From Kiloniella sp. EL199 (GTDB lineage Bacteria > Pseudomonadota > Alphaproteobacteria > Kiloniellales > Kiloniellaceae), in NCBI RefSeq assembly GCF_900313065.1, contig NZ_OMPU01000005.1, positions 10,224 through 74,223 on the forward strand: a stretch of 64,000 bases of DNA, given 5' to 3'. Each line of letters opens with the position of its first letter. Position 1 is the first letter of the stretch. A program made the position numbers and the translations under genes. Below are positions 34,287-42,272 of this stretch, piece by piece. The notes beneath the pieces were generated by a model that had not been told where the DNA came from, did not search any database, and worked only from the letters and a program-made list of their open reading frames with translations.

Positions 34287-35390
34287 TTAAGCCTGAGTTA
34301 ATGCTTCTGAATCAAAGCCAGATGAATAATTAATATTTACAACGTTCTTTGTGAAATGGCTTTTGTAAGCGGCGCTAATTACCATCATTGTTTCCAAACC
34401 TCGTTGGCCGGAAATTATTTGGGGGTTTGCACTTTTATTATTTAGAACTCTTTTTATGTGTGATAACTCCGCAATGAAATCATCTGGACGTGTTTTTGAA
34501 AAATGAAAAGCTTCAGTATTTTTGTCGTCTAGTTCTAAGTAGACAGTATCAGTACCAGGTTTGGAGCCACAAACCCACTCTATTGCACCCAGTGTTCCTT
34601 GAATTCTGGCCCATTTTCTGGTGGGTTTTGTTACTACGTCTTGTATAACTCGACCTTTAAAATCTCTTTCAGTCGTAAGATTGATTGCGGCTATTTTGTC
34701 ATATGCTAGTGTATCTTTTTCTATCATATCCATGGTAGCGGAAACCTCTGATACCTTACCTTTACAAAGTAAGTGAGCAAAATGCTGCCATAAATTGAGT
34801 GCGTGGCTGTGTTCCCCACACGCTCCGCCTCCTCGCTCCCAATAACCCAGATAGCTATCTTGAGGACCAGCAAGCCATGGATGTGCGTTGAAAATGCCCC
34901 CCCAATGTTCACGAAACTCAACATCCAATGTTTCAACGTTACCAATGATATTTTGTGCAATTAATTCGGCCACTTTTCTGGTGGCTAACCCAACAACGTG
35001 ATCGTAACCAACGAACAAAGAAACTCCTAATTTTTCAGCTTTTGAGCTGAGTGTTTGAGCGTCTTTTAAGGAAGGAGTGCAGAAAGGCTTTTCAACAAGG
35101 ATTGCTTTTGGGAGTTCCTCTAGGGCTGACAACGCCAGGCTATTGTGGTGATCGGGAGGGGTTCCGATGAATATAATATCAAAATTACCTTTTGGAGCAT
35201 CATCATTTAGGTGAAGTTTAATATCGTCATCCCACAGCCCGTATCTTGATGGGTAAATCTCTTCTTTTGTGCGTCTAAGTGCCTCGGGGTCAACATCGCA
35301 AATTGTCACGTCCCACCCCAATGACCGAGAAGCATTGGCTAGGTGATTGCCAATGGAGCCGGCTCCAAATATTTTTACTTTATAAGACAT
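34287..35390 (-). CDS. Gfo/Idh/MocA-family oxidoreductase
   Basis: 367 residues. The N-terminal NAD(P)-binding domain is KIFGAGSIGNHLANAS, with the family EKP motif in AILVEKPFCTP. The C-terminal alpha/beta substrate domain includes GGGACGEHSHALNLW with the usual catalytic-region histidine. These enzymes oxidise or reduce sugar hydroxyls or keto groups. It immediately precedes the cupin-fused synthase gene (22 bases) and probably prepares its hexose substrate. Confidence 0.83.
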   Translation of the reverse strand: MSYKVKIFGAGSIGNHLANASRSLGWDVTICDVDPEALRRTKEEIYPSRYGLWDDDIKLHLNDDAPKGNFDIIFIGTPPDHHNSLALSALEELPKAILVEKPFCTPSLKDAQTLSSKAEKLGVSLFVGYDHVVGLATRKVAELIAQNIIGNVETLDVEFREHWGGIFNAHPWLAGPQDSYLGYWERGGGACGEHSHALNLWQHFAHLLCKGKVSEVSATMDMIEKDTLAYDKIAAINLTTERDFKGRVIQDVVTKPTRKWARIQGTLGAIEWVCGSKPGTDTVYLELDDKNTEAFHFSKTRPDDFIAELSHIKRVLNNKSANPQIISGQRGLETMMVISAAYKSHFTKNVVNINYSSGFDSEALTQA

Positions 35391-35454
35391 GAATGTACTT
35401 TTACCTCTTCTTTTTTTTGGGGCGGCGGAGTGTATAGGAATCGTAAGGCAGTTG

Positions 35455-36831
35455 TTAGATTGTCAATTCGCTTAAGGTTTCAATTAGCCGATCTGTCGCG
35501 CAACCATCTGCAGCATAGGTGTACTTATTGAAAACATGAAAGCGGTTTGCCGAAACTGATTTTGTAAGTTTGTAATCATTGTTCATTGCATTTAAAATTT
35601 GTTGTTTAAACTCCAATTTCGAAGCTGCTATTTGATAAGTAGACGATTCATCTTTGAATGAGATACATTTCTCCCATTTAGGATCTTTTGCTTCTGCGAA
35701 AATAGGGATAATGACAGTTGGGCATAGGAGGCCTGCTTCGAGAAGTGTTGTTGAGTTAAAGCCGGCTACGATCCTACTTTTCGTTATCAAGTCATGAACA
35801 TTATGTTCAGCGTCAATCAATAAATTTTTAGGAGTATTTTGTTGTTTTACATTCACTATTTTTCGAATATTTTCTGTCCAGCGCCCTCCCCATTTAGGTT
35901 TGATGATAAAGGTCCAATCCGGATTTTCAGCCGCAAGCTCATAAATTGCTTTATGTGTCTCCTTACAGAAGTTGTATAGGTAATCTTTCGGGTTTTTAGG
36001 CCAGTGAGGAGGGCTGCTTTCAAGTATGCCAGTCATGGGGCCGAAAGAAAAAAGGGTGATAACCTTTGATCGGATATCGTAAGAGTTGTTTCTATGGGTG
36101 TGAACATAGTCATCCATGCGAGGGATCCCTGTTACATAACCCTGAGAATGAGAGATGTATCCTGTTTGCACAAATAAATCTCTTTGAATGTGGTTATGGA
36201 AGAGAATATGCGTTCCATGAAATTGGTTGTATTTTCTTAACCTTTCTACAAAAAAGTTCTGCATATAGAGTGAGGAAACATTGCTCTCACGCTGCATTAT
36301 AATAGCGGGTATTCCGATTTTTTTTGCTATGGCTAGGAATTCATAATCTTGTCTGTAATGAATTGCGGCGGCTATGACAGCTCTTATTTGATATTTTTTT
36401 TGTAGTTTAAGGAGTAAGATTCGAACTATCTTTTTGTATTTATGTTTGTTTCTCTTTGTCTTGTGGTCCTCAATTTGGGAGGTGAGTGGATTGTATTCGT
36501 TTTTTAGTATGTCATAGAAGTGAGCATATAAAAAGCATTGCCACTTAAACGACATCCTTGTTATCGAGAACTTTTTTGAGGAAACAAGTATTTCTAATTC
36601 ACCTCTGAAGCGATTTGGATTAAGGGCCAATAAATTTATTTTGTCTCTACTTCCCCCTTTGGTAATGCTGGAAAGAATAAGTGAGTAGAAGCAGGTGTTC
36701 GCTATTACCCAAGCTGGTAAAGGTGAAATTGATTTGTATATAATTGATTTAATTACAGGCACTGGGGTGATATGTTTGAAAATATTTAGGGCCACGCTAC
36801 CGCACTTTGGGTGAAACACTTTTTCACCCAT
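35455..36831 (-). CDS. Putative surface-carbohydrate transferase with GT-B-like C-terminus, family not recognised
   Basis: 458 residues. The N-terminal ~150 residues are basic and unrecognised. From ~165 the protein resembles capsule/surface-carbohydrate biosynthesis proteins: IPAIIMQRESNVSSLYMQ, a GIPRMDDYV strand, TFIIKPKWGGRWTENI, and the nucleotide-site segment GFNSTTLLEAGLLCPTVIIP, comparable to the one in the 613-residue protein at 20292. It is the first non-regulatory gene of the train, 32 bases after the NusG-like gene. It is predicted to be a cytoplasmic glycosyl- or phosphoglycosyl-transferase. Confidence 0.5.
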   Translation of the reverse strand: MGEKVFHPKCGSVALNIFKHITPVPVIKSIIYKSISPLPAWVIANTCFYSLILSSITKGGSRDKINLLALNPNRFRGELEILVSSKKFSITRMSFKWQCFLYAHFYDILKNEYNPLTSQIEDHKTKRNKHKYKKIVRILLLKLQKKYQIRAVIAAAIHYRQDYEFLAIAKKIGIPAIIMQRESNVSSLYMQNFFVERLRKYNQFHGTHILFHNHIQRDLFVQTGYISHSQGYVTGIPRMDDYVHTHRNNSYDIRSKVITLFSFGPMTGILESSPPHWPKNPKDYLYNFCKETHKAIYELAAENPDWTFIIKPKWGGRWTENIRKIVNVKQQNTPKNLLIDAEHNVHDLITKSRIVAGFNSTTLLEAGLLCPTVIIPIFAEAKDPKWEKCISFKDESSTYQIAASKLEFKQQILNAMNNDYKLTKSVSANRFHVFNKYTYAADGCATDRLIETLSELTI

Positions 36832-36863
36832 TTTTGTTGTAATCTATTGTTTCTAAATGATTT

Positions 36864-37355
36864 TTAAGTAACTGTCGTTACGCCAAATCTAGAAACAGAT
36901 GTATTTACTTCTCTTCCTAAGAGGTTGAGTAGTACTGAAATGCGCTCTCTGTCAATCATATGTGACAGGGAGCCGATGATATTTGCAAAAGGACCAGATA
37001 AAAACTTTACCTTTTGACCAGGTTTAAGGTCTGGGTCAGACAGTTCTTGGTCAATTTTTGCTTCGCGTAAGTTTGCCACAAAACCGTCAGGAAGGCTGGG
37101 CAGTTTGCTTCCCGCAGCGATAAGCCTTCTGACGCCGTAGGTGCTGTTTATAGAGCCCCAGTTGTCAGATGTGGGGTCCAGTTCGACAAAGATATATCCC
37201 GGGAAAAGGGCCTTTTTTACGATGTCGACCTTGCGAGCATGCTTCCTCGCTTTGAGAAAGTAAGGCAGATAAACTTGAAACCCTTGGCGGGTCAAATTTG
37301 CTTCAGCTCTTAGCTCTTGATTGGAGTGAGTATTAATTACATACCATTTTCGCAT
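36864..37355 (-). CDS. NusG-like transcription antitermination protein (RfaH/UpxY type)
   Basis: 163 residues, the length of RfaH. The NGN domain spans residues 1-~100 (WYVINTHSNQELRAE, FPGYIFVELDP, YGVRRLIAAG) and the KOW domain ~112-163 (LKPGQKVKFLSGPFANIIGS). Housekeeping NusG is longer and lies in the secE-rplK region, so this is a specialised paralogue. Such proteins bind RNA polymerase and prevent premature termination over long glycan operons. The gene is second in the train, coupled to the MarR-like gene through TAATG, so it probably drives its own transcript. Confidence 0.88.
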   Translation of the reverse strand: MRKWYVINTHSNQELRAEANLTRQGFQVYLPYFLKARKHARKVDIVKKALFPGYIFVELDPTSDNWGSINSTYGVRRLIAAGSKLPSLPDGFVANLREAKIDQELSDPDLKPGQKVKFLSGPFANIIGSLSHMIDRERISVLLNLLGREVNTSVSRFGVTTVT

Positions 37356-37987
37356 TATTCTGTTCCCGTTGAGTTATTGAGGGCTTCAGGCGAATGAATG
37401 CGAAGGAAATCTGGAACGATTAGCCGATCGTGGTCAAAGCACTGTACGGCGTTTTCATAGGTTTTTTGGGGGGCGTCTGAATCCGTGATTACAATGGCAT
37501 CAAAATCGGGAATATTACTCAAGGTTTTGATGACAGGTAAGTGGCCGACTTTTTCGCGGGATGTTTTCTCATCTACAACAGCAACAAGTTCAATTTGTGT
37601 ATCCCATGCTGCCATAATGGCGATTTCCGTTAACTCTCCGGCCCCAAGCAATGCTATTCTTTTTTGCCCATTGTTGGCTGCACGTTCGAAAATCTCTGAG
37701 TATTGATTTCGCGTGTTTTTGAAAAAGTATAAAGAGGTATCTAAATACTCAACAACCAACCGGCTTTTCTCGCTAAAGCCTCTTGGGGTTAGGTAGTAGG
37801 CATAGCGTTTATAGGGCGCAGATTTAGCTTTTACGTAGCCTTTGTGAATCGCTCTTTTTAGAAGAGCATTTGTAAGGCCTATGGATACACCAATGCGTTT
37901 TGAAAGCGTCATCTGTGAAATTACTTCACCCTCTTCTAAGGACTGAAGGAATTCAATGTCTGTTTTAATATCAGATTTTGACGGCAT
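37355..37987 (-). CDS. MarR/EPS-type winged-helix regulator fused to a Rossmann-like domain
   Basis: 210 residues. The N-terminal ~75 residues are a winged helix like the MarR_EPS family found beside exopolysaccharide NusG paralogues (ISQMTLSKRIGVSIGLTNAL, then YYLTPRGFSEKS). Residues ~108-200 form a nucleotide-binding-type domain beginning QKRIALLGAGELTEIA and ending IVITDSDAPQK...IVPDF, similar in shape to CoA-binding/PglD-N-like folds. This suggests sensing of a nucleotide, CoA or sugar-nucleotide ligand. A TTG at 38044 lies upstream of the promoter; ATG 37987 has AGGAA 5 bases before it. Confidence 0.75.
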   Translation of the reverse strand: MPSKSDIKTDIEFLQSLEEGEVISQMTLSKRIGVSIGLTNALLKRAIHKGYVKAKSAPYKRYAYYLTPRGFSEKSRLVVEYLDTSLYFFKNTRNQYSEIFERAANNGQKRIALLGAGELTEIAIMAAWDTQIELVAVVDEKTSREKVGHLPVIKTLSNIPDFDAIVITDSDAPQKTYENAVQCFDHDRLIVPDFLRIHSPEALNNSTGTE

Positions 37988-38012
37988 AGGTGTTCCTGTT
38001 GTTAGCGAGGGC

Positions 38013-38041
38013 ACTTTAGATAGATTTTTTCTAGAGGTCAA
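38013..38041 (-). promoter_or_regulatory. Sigma70-type promoter of the 32-gene glycan train
   Basis: On the minus strand: TTGACC (38036-38041), a 17-base spacer, and TAAAGT (38013-38018). This would start RNA near 38006, giving a leader of about 20 bases before the ATG at 37987. The spacing is ideal and both boxes match 4-5 of 6 consensus bases. Strength and start site are inferred. Confidence 0.65.
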
Positions 38042-38046
38042 CAATT

Positions 38047-38061
38047 ATTCACACTGTGAAT
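38047..38061. promoter_or_regulatory. 15-bp palindrome, candidate operator of the MarR/EPS-type regulator
   Basis: ATTCACACTGTGAAT, a perfect 7-1-7 inverted repeat, ends 5 bases upstream of the -35 box of the train promoter, within the divergent region shared with the epimerase gene. A site directly upstream of -35 suits an activator, or a repressor that blocks polymerase. The obvious candidate ligand is the adjacent winged-helix protein; binding is untested. Confidence 0.5.
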
Positions 38062-38221
38062 TTCAGTTTCTGAACGCCTTTCTCTGTGCCTGAAAGAGAT
38101 TTTTGTGCTTTAGCTGTTGGGTTCCTAAATCTAAGTGCTTGTTAGACGTAATAGTAAGGTGTTAATTAATCACGTCGTTTTGTCCGTGATCGTTAACTTT
38201 TCTGTGGAACATCATCTTCCC

Positions 38222-39247
38222 ATGTCAAAAAAAACTTATCTCATTACCGGCACGGCTGGATTTATTGGGTATCACCTTGCAGAGCTTTTACTTGATCTGG
38301 GACATGAGGTTGTCGGCGTTGATGTCGTAACGGACTATTATGACGTTTCTTTGAAAGAAGCTCGTTTAGTCAACCTCAATAAGCACGATGATTTTATAGA
38401 AAAGCGAATAGATCTTGCCGATTGGTCGGAGATTGAAGCAGTGTTCAAAGAGTATCGCCCAAACTACTGTGTGAATTTAGCAGCACAAGCAGGTGTTAGG
38501 TACAGCCTCGAAAATCCAAGAGCCTATCTCAAGTCAAACGTTGATGGCTTTCTTAATATTCTGGAGGCCTGTCGCCATTACCCCGTTGAGCATCTGGTTT
38601 ATGCTTCTACCAGTTCTGCCTATGGCGGGAATACTTCCATGCCTTTTAAAGTTAGTGAAAGCGCGGAACATCCTATGACGCTCTATGCTGCGACCAAAAA
38701 ATCAAATGAGATGATGGCCCATTCCTATTCCCATCTCTTTAATATTCCCAGCACTGGTATGCGCTTTTTTACGGTCTATGGCCCTTGGGGGCGTCCGGAT
38801 ATGGCGCTCTTTATGTTCACCCGGGATATCCTTGCGGGTAAACCGATCAATGTTTTTAATAATGGCAACATGCAGCGTGATTTTACCTATGTGAAGGATA
38901 TTGTTGAGGGCATACGCCGTTTGGCCGAGGTTCCATCAGCCATTGATCCAAACTGGGATAGTAACAACCCGAATCCGAATACCAGCGGCATTGCCCCATA
39001 CAGGGTTGTAAACATCGGTAACACCCGTTGTGAAAAGCTAATGCGCTACATTGAAGTGCTGGAAGAGAAGTTAGGTGTAAAGGCCGAGTACAATATGTTG
39101 CCAATGCAAGACGGTGATGTCCCTGCAACCTGGGCAGATGTTACGGAATTAACCGAAATTACCGGATACAAACCCTCTGTCACGATTGAGGAGGGGATTG
39201 GCCACTTTGTTGATTGGTATAAGGCCTATTACAAGATTAATTCCTGA
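38222..39247 (+). CDS. UDP-glucuronate 4-epimerase-like NAD-dependent sugar epimerase
   Basis: 341 residues from ATG 38222, an extended SDR. The NAD site is YLITGTAGFIGYHLAELLL, with the substrate-site STSSAYGG and catalytic YAATK. The segment MRFFTVYGPWGRPDMALFMF is characteristic of UDP-GlcUA epimerases of the GAE/CapI/LspL group. It would supply UDP-galacturonate. An in-frame GTG at 38135 adds 29 unrelated residues and is rejected. It is transcribed away from the train and converges on the asparagine synthase gene 26 bases later. Confidence 0.85.
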   Translation: MSKKTYLITGTAGFIGYHLAELLLDLGHEVVGVDVVTDYYDVSLKEARLVNLNKHDDFIEKRIDLADWSEIEAVFKEYRPNYCVNLAAQAGVRYSLENPRAYLKSNVDGFLNILEACRHYPVEHLVYASTSSAYGGNTSMPFKVSESAEHPMTLYAATKKSNEMMAHSYSHLFNIPSTGMRFFTVYGPWGRPDMALFMFTRDILAGKPINVFNNGNMQRDFTYVKDIVEGIRRLAEVPSAIDPNWDSNNPNPNTSGIAPYRVVNIGNTRCEKLMRYIEVLEEKLGVKAEYNMLPMQDGDVPATWADVTELTEITGYKPSVTIEEGIGHFVDWYKAYYKINS

Positions 39248-39273
39248 TATTCCAGGGTGAAGCTGTCTAGAAT

Positions 39274-41208
39274 TTAATTGTGCTCCAGCCAGCTTTGTAA
39301 CATAAGCACCGCCCATAGCTTGTATTGCCAGTTACGGGAGCCAGCTTGGTGTTGCTGGAGCTTTTCTTGTATTTCTTTGCCGTCTATTAACCCTGATCGG
39401 TCAAGCCTTTCCTGTGAAAGAAGATCCTGTGCCCATTCTTTTAATGGGCCGCGTAGCCAATGGTCTATTGGAATTCCAAAGCCCATTTTGGGGCGATCTA
39501 TCAACTTAGCTGGAACATATTTATCCAGTACTTTACGTAACACCCATTTCCCCTGGCCATCTCGAATTTTCATATGCATGGGAAGAGACCAAGAGAATTC
39601 GACAACGCGATGGTCAAGAAGAGGTACGCGGGCTTCTAGAGATGCAGCCATTGAAGCGCGGTCAACTTTGGTTAATATATCATCAGGTAAGTAAGTGAGG
39701 GTATCAAGATACTGCATTCTTTCGACATTGTTCGGGATAAATTGTTCGATCGTTTGATCCCATAGGATGCCGTGATATTCGTGCCCGCTCCTCAGGATAC
39801 TGTCAGGGTTCTGCCAATTACTAACGAGTTTTCTATAATAGCCATCACTTGTTTCTCCAAGAACGCTTGCCAGTTTGTATAGAGTATCACCCGAATGACT
39901 GGGTCTTTTATGGTCAGGAACAATTTTGAAAATTTTATCCCAGGCTTGAGGAGAAAGACTTTGAATTATTCCAGAAGACAAAGCTCCTATAAAACGAGGT
40001 AATTTACGGATATTATTTCCGTATTTATGGGCTGTGATATGGCGCCGATATCCCCCGAATAATTCATCCCCACCATCACCGGACAAGGCAACGGTCACAT
40101 GATCTCTTGTCAGTTTTGAAACGAGATATGTTGGAATTTGTGATGAATCGGCAAAAGGTTCATCGTATATGTCTGCGAGATTGGGGATTGTTGCTCTGGC
40201 TTCCGCAGGTGTTACATATAATTCTGTATGCTCTGTGCCGAGATGCTTTGCAATTTGAGCTGCATGTTGAGCTTCGTTGTAAGCTTGATCCTCAAAGCCA
40301 ATGGAGAAGGTTTTAATTGGAGAGGATGATTGCTTTTGCATGAGTGCGGCAACGGTACTGGAATCTATACCGCCTGATAGAAATGCGCCAAAGGGGACAT
40401 CCGAAATCATGCGTTTTGCGACGGCATCTTCTAATAGCTCTTCGAGTGTTGTTATGGCTTCATTCTCTGTTCCGGAGAAGGCTACATTTTGACCCTGTCT
40501 TACGGCTTGATCTAAAGACCAATAGGTTGACAGTTTAGGTGTTTTATCGCCATCCACGTCAAAGGTTAAAATGTGTCCTGGAAGTAATTTTTGCACATTC
40601 TGATATATGGAATGAGGGGCTGGAATATAGTTAAATCGTAAGAAGGATGCGATAGAATTTTGATCGATTTGCGTGGGGCATTTAGGGTGTTTTTTCAAAG
40701 CTTTGAGGATGGATCCAAAAATAAAAGCACCCTTGTTATAACTCCAATAGAGTGGCTTTATGCCCACTCGATCTCTGCAAAGAGTCAGTCGTTTGAGCTT
40801 TTTATCCCAAACGGCAAATACAAACATCCCGATCAGGTGATCCAAGGTGTCTTTAATACCCCAGTTTGCGATTGCTTCTAATAAGACTTCTGTATCAGAG
40901 TATCCCTTAAAATTTATGCCATATTGGGAGATTATTTTAGCTCTTATCTGGGCCGCATTATATATTTCACCGTTGTAAACGAGAACATAGCGGCCACAAG
41001 ATGATATCATTGGTTGCTGACCTGCTGAAGAGAGATCTATGATAGATAGGCGTCTGTGCGCAAAGGCTACGCCATTATCTGGGCCAATCCATACTTCACC
41101 ACCATCAGGGCCACGCCTGTACATAGCTTCGCCCATAGCATGCGCGATACTTTGTTTTTTGTTAGTGTCGTTTATGGTGCCGTCAATAAATCCAGCGATG
41201 CCGCACAT
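39274..41208 (-). CDS. Asparagine synthase (glutamine-hydrolysing), AsnB/WbpS-like
   Basis: 644 residues. It begins MCGIAG with nucleophile Cys2, followed by YRRGPDGGEVW and VYNGEIYNA of the glutaminase domain. The synthetase domain has AFLSGGIDSSTVAAL and LSGDGGDELFGGYRRH. It is complete and closer to canonical AsnB than the other two in the window. In O-antigen loci these amidate uronic acids; here a galacturonate from the adjacent epimerase is a reasonable but unproven substrate. It is separate from the main train and ends facing the epimerase gene. Confidence 0.87.
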   Translation of the reverse strand: MCGIAGFIDGTINDTNKKQSIAHAMGEAMYRRGPDGGEVWIGPDNGVAFAHRRLSIIDLSSAGQQPMISSCGRYVLVYNGEIYNAAQIRAKIISQYGINFKGYSDTEVLLEAIANWGIKDTLDHLIGMFVFAVWDKKLKRLTLCRDRVGIKPLYWSYNKGAFIFGSILKALKKHPKCPTQIDQNSIASFLRFNYIPAPHSIYQNVQKLLPGHILTFDVDGDKTPKLSTYWSLDQAVRQGQNVAFSGTENEAITTLEELLEDAVAKRMISDVPFGAFLSGGIDSSTVAALMQKQSSSPIKTFSIGFEDQAYNEAQHAAQIAKHLGTEHTELYVTPAEARATIPNLADIYDEPFADSSQIPTYLVSKLTRDHVTVALSGDGGDELFGGYRRHITAHKYGNNIRKLPRFIGALSSGIIQSLSPQAWDKIFKIVPDHKRPSHSGDTLYKLASVLGETSDGYYRKLVSNWQNPDSILRSGHEYHGILWDQTIEQFIPNNVERMQYLDTLTYLPDDILTKVDRASMAASLEARVPLLDHRVVEFSWSLPMHMKIRDGQGKWVLRKVLDKYVPAKLIDRPKMGFGIPIDHWLRGPLKEWAQDLLSQERLDRSGLIDGKEIQEKLQQHQAGSRNWQYKLWAVLMLQSWLEHN

Positions 41209-41319
41209 AGATGTTCTATCCAGAATAACTCAAGCCATTTTTTTCATCTATAAACAGTCAGAAAGAGAAATGCACGCTCGTTTCTTGAAAGGAGAGTACT
41301 ATATTTATAATGCAGACGC

Positions 41320-42135
41320 TTACATCTTTTTGATCTTGGCCAAAGCAATATCCAACCAGCCTTTGGGGATCATGTGTCCATAGTCGTGCAGGCAAATGGA
41401 TGTTTCCTTGCCGCTGTTACATCCTGTCCAGTGATGACAGGTGAAGATATTTATTTTCTCTACTGTATCAGGCTCAATTTGGCATTCATTTGTACGGCGC
41501 CATAATTCGATGCCTTTGAGTGGATTATTGCTGTTGCCTCTGGGCAGAGACATCACGTTATCTTTGAGGCCGTGAACATGGGTAATGTTAATAGGGCCTG
41601 CTTGGCATTCAATATCTTCTTGCTGCCATAGGGTTCCCGCTATTGCGAGAAGGCCAGCAAAATCTTGTCCGCTTTCACAGGCCAGGCGCCATGCCATGGC
41701 GCTGCCGTAAGAAAATCCTGAGAGATAAATTTTGTTCTCATCAATGGGCCATTTGGTTTTGAGGTTTTTGAGGATTGCTTGTGCGAAAGGTGTGTCTCTT
41801 GATGCCTTACCCCAAAAATCCCAACTTTTCCCGAGGCCATCCGGGGCCACAAGTAAAAAGCCGTGTTTATCCGTTGCTTCGGTTATTCTTGGGTTGTTGA
41901 GAACATTTCTTCCTGTTCGGCCCCAACCGTGAAAATGCATCAGAACAGGCAGAGGTGATTTTCCATCCCAACTGGATGGTGTTTTGACCTGATAACTTCG
42001 CCCATCCAACTGGCAGCTTGTTCCATGCTCACACCCATTTTCTACTTCCAATGCTGTTGTGCTCCAAACGGGCTTTGCAAAGAAGCACGTAAGAAGCATA
42101 AACATGAGATAGCGTGAGTGAAAAAATCTGGCCAT
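41320..42135 (-). CDS. Secreted alpha/beta-hydrolase, polyhydroxybutyrate-depolymerase/feruloyl-esterase-like
   Basis: About 271 residues from ATG 42135. A Sec signal peptide (basic start MARFFHSR, hydrophobic core YLMFMLLTCFFA, probable cut after KPVWS) precedes an esterase domain. VLMHFHGWGRTGRNVL carries the oxyanion region, YLSGFSYGSAMAW the nucleophile Ser in GxSxG, and HDYGHMIP the catalytic His. The paired cysteines (NGCEHGTSCQ, CHHWTGC) fit an exported enzyme of the LpqC/PHB-depolymerase group. Upstream in-frame ATG 42174 and TTG 42201 would bury the signal peptide, so 42135 is chosen. Confidence 0.78.
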   Translation of the reverse strand: MARFFHSRYLMFMLLTCFFAKPVWSTTALEVENGCEHGTSCQLDGRSYQVKTPSSWDGKSPLPVLMHFHGWGRTGRNVLNNPRITEATDKHGFLLVAPDGLGKSWDFWGKASRDTPFAQAILKNLKTKWPIDENKIYLSGFSYGSAMAWRLACESGQDFAGLLAIAGTLWQQEDIECQAGPINITHVHGLKDNVMSLPRGNSNNPLKGIELWRRTNECQIEPDTVEKINIFTCHHWTGCNSGKETSICLHDYGHMIPKGWLDIALAKIKKM

Positions 42136-42272
42136 GATGGAGATTATTATCCTGATATGTGTTGGTAAGCGCATCGTAAGGATAAAGTTGCTCACCGCCA
42201 ATTCAGGGAATTGTGATCACAAAGCCATTGCGAGAGACAAATGGATCTAAATCATCTGGAAGGAGCTTTGCT

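Noticed and set aside
37355-38044. TTG start at 38044 for the MarR-like regulator
   Set aside because: It would place the promoter at 38013-38041 inside the coding region; ATG 37987 has a ribosome site and follows the promoter at normal distance.
37988-38221. An ops or JUMPstart element for the RfaH-like protein
   Set aside because: No GGTAGC-containing motif was found on either strand of the divergent region; recruitment, if any, must use another signal.
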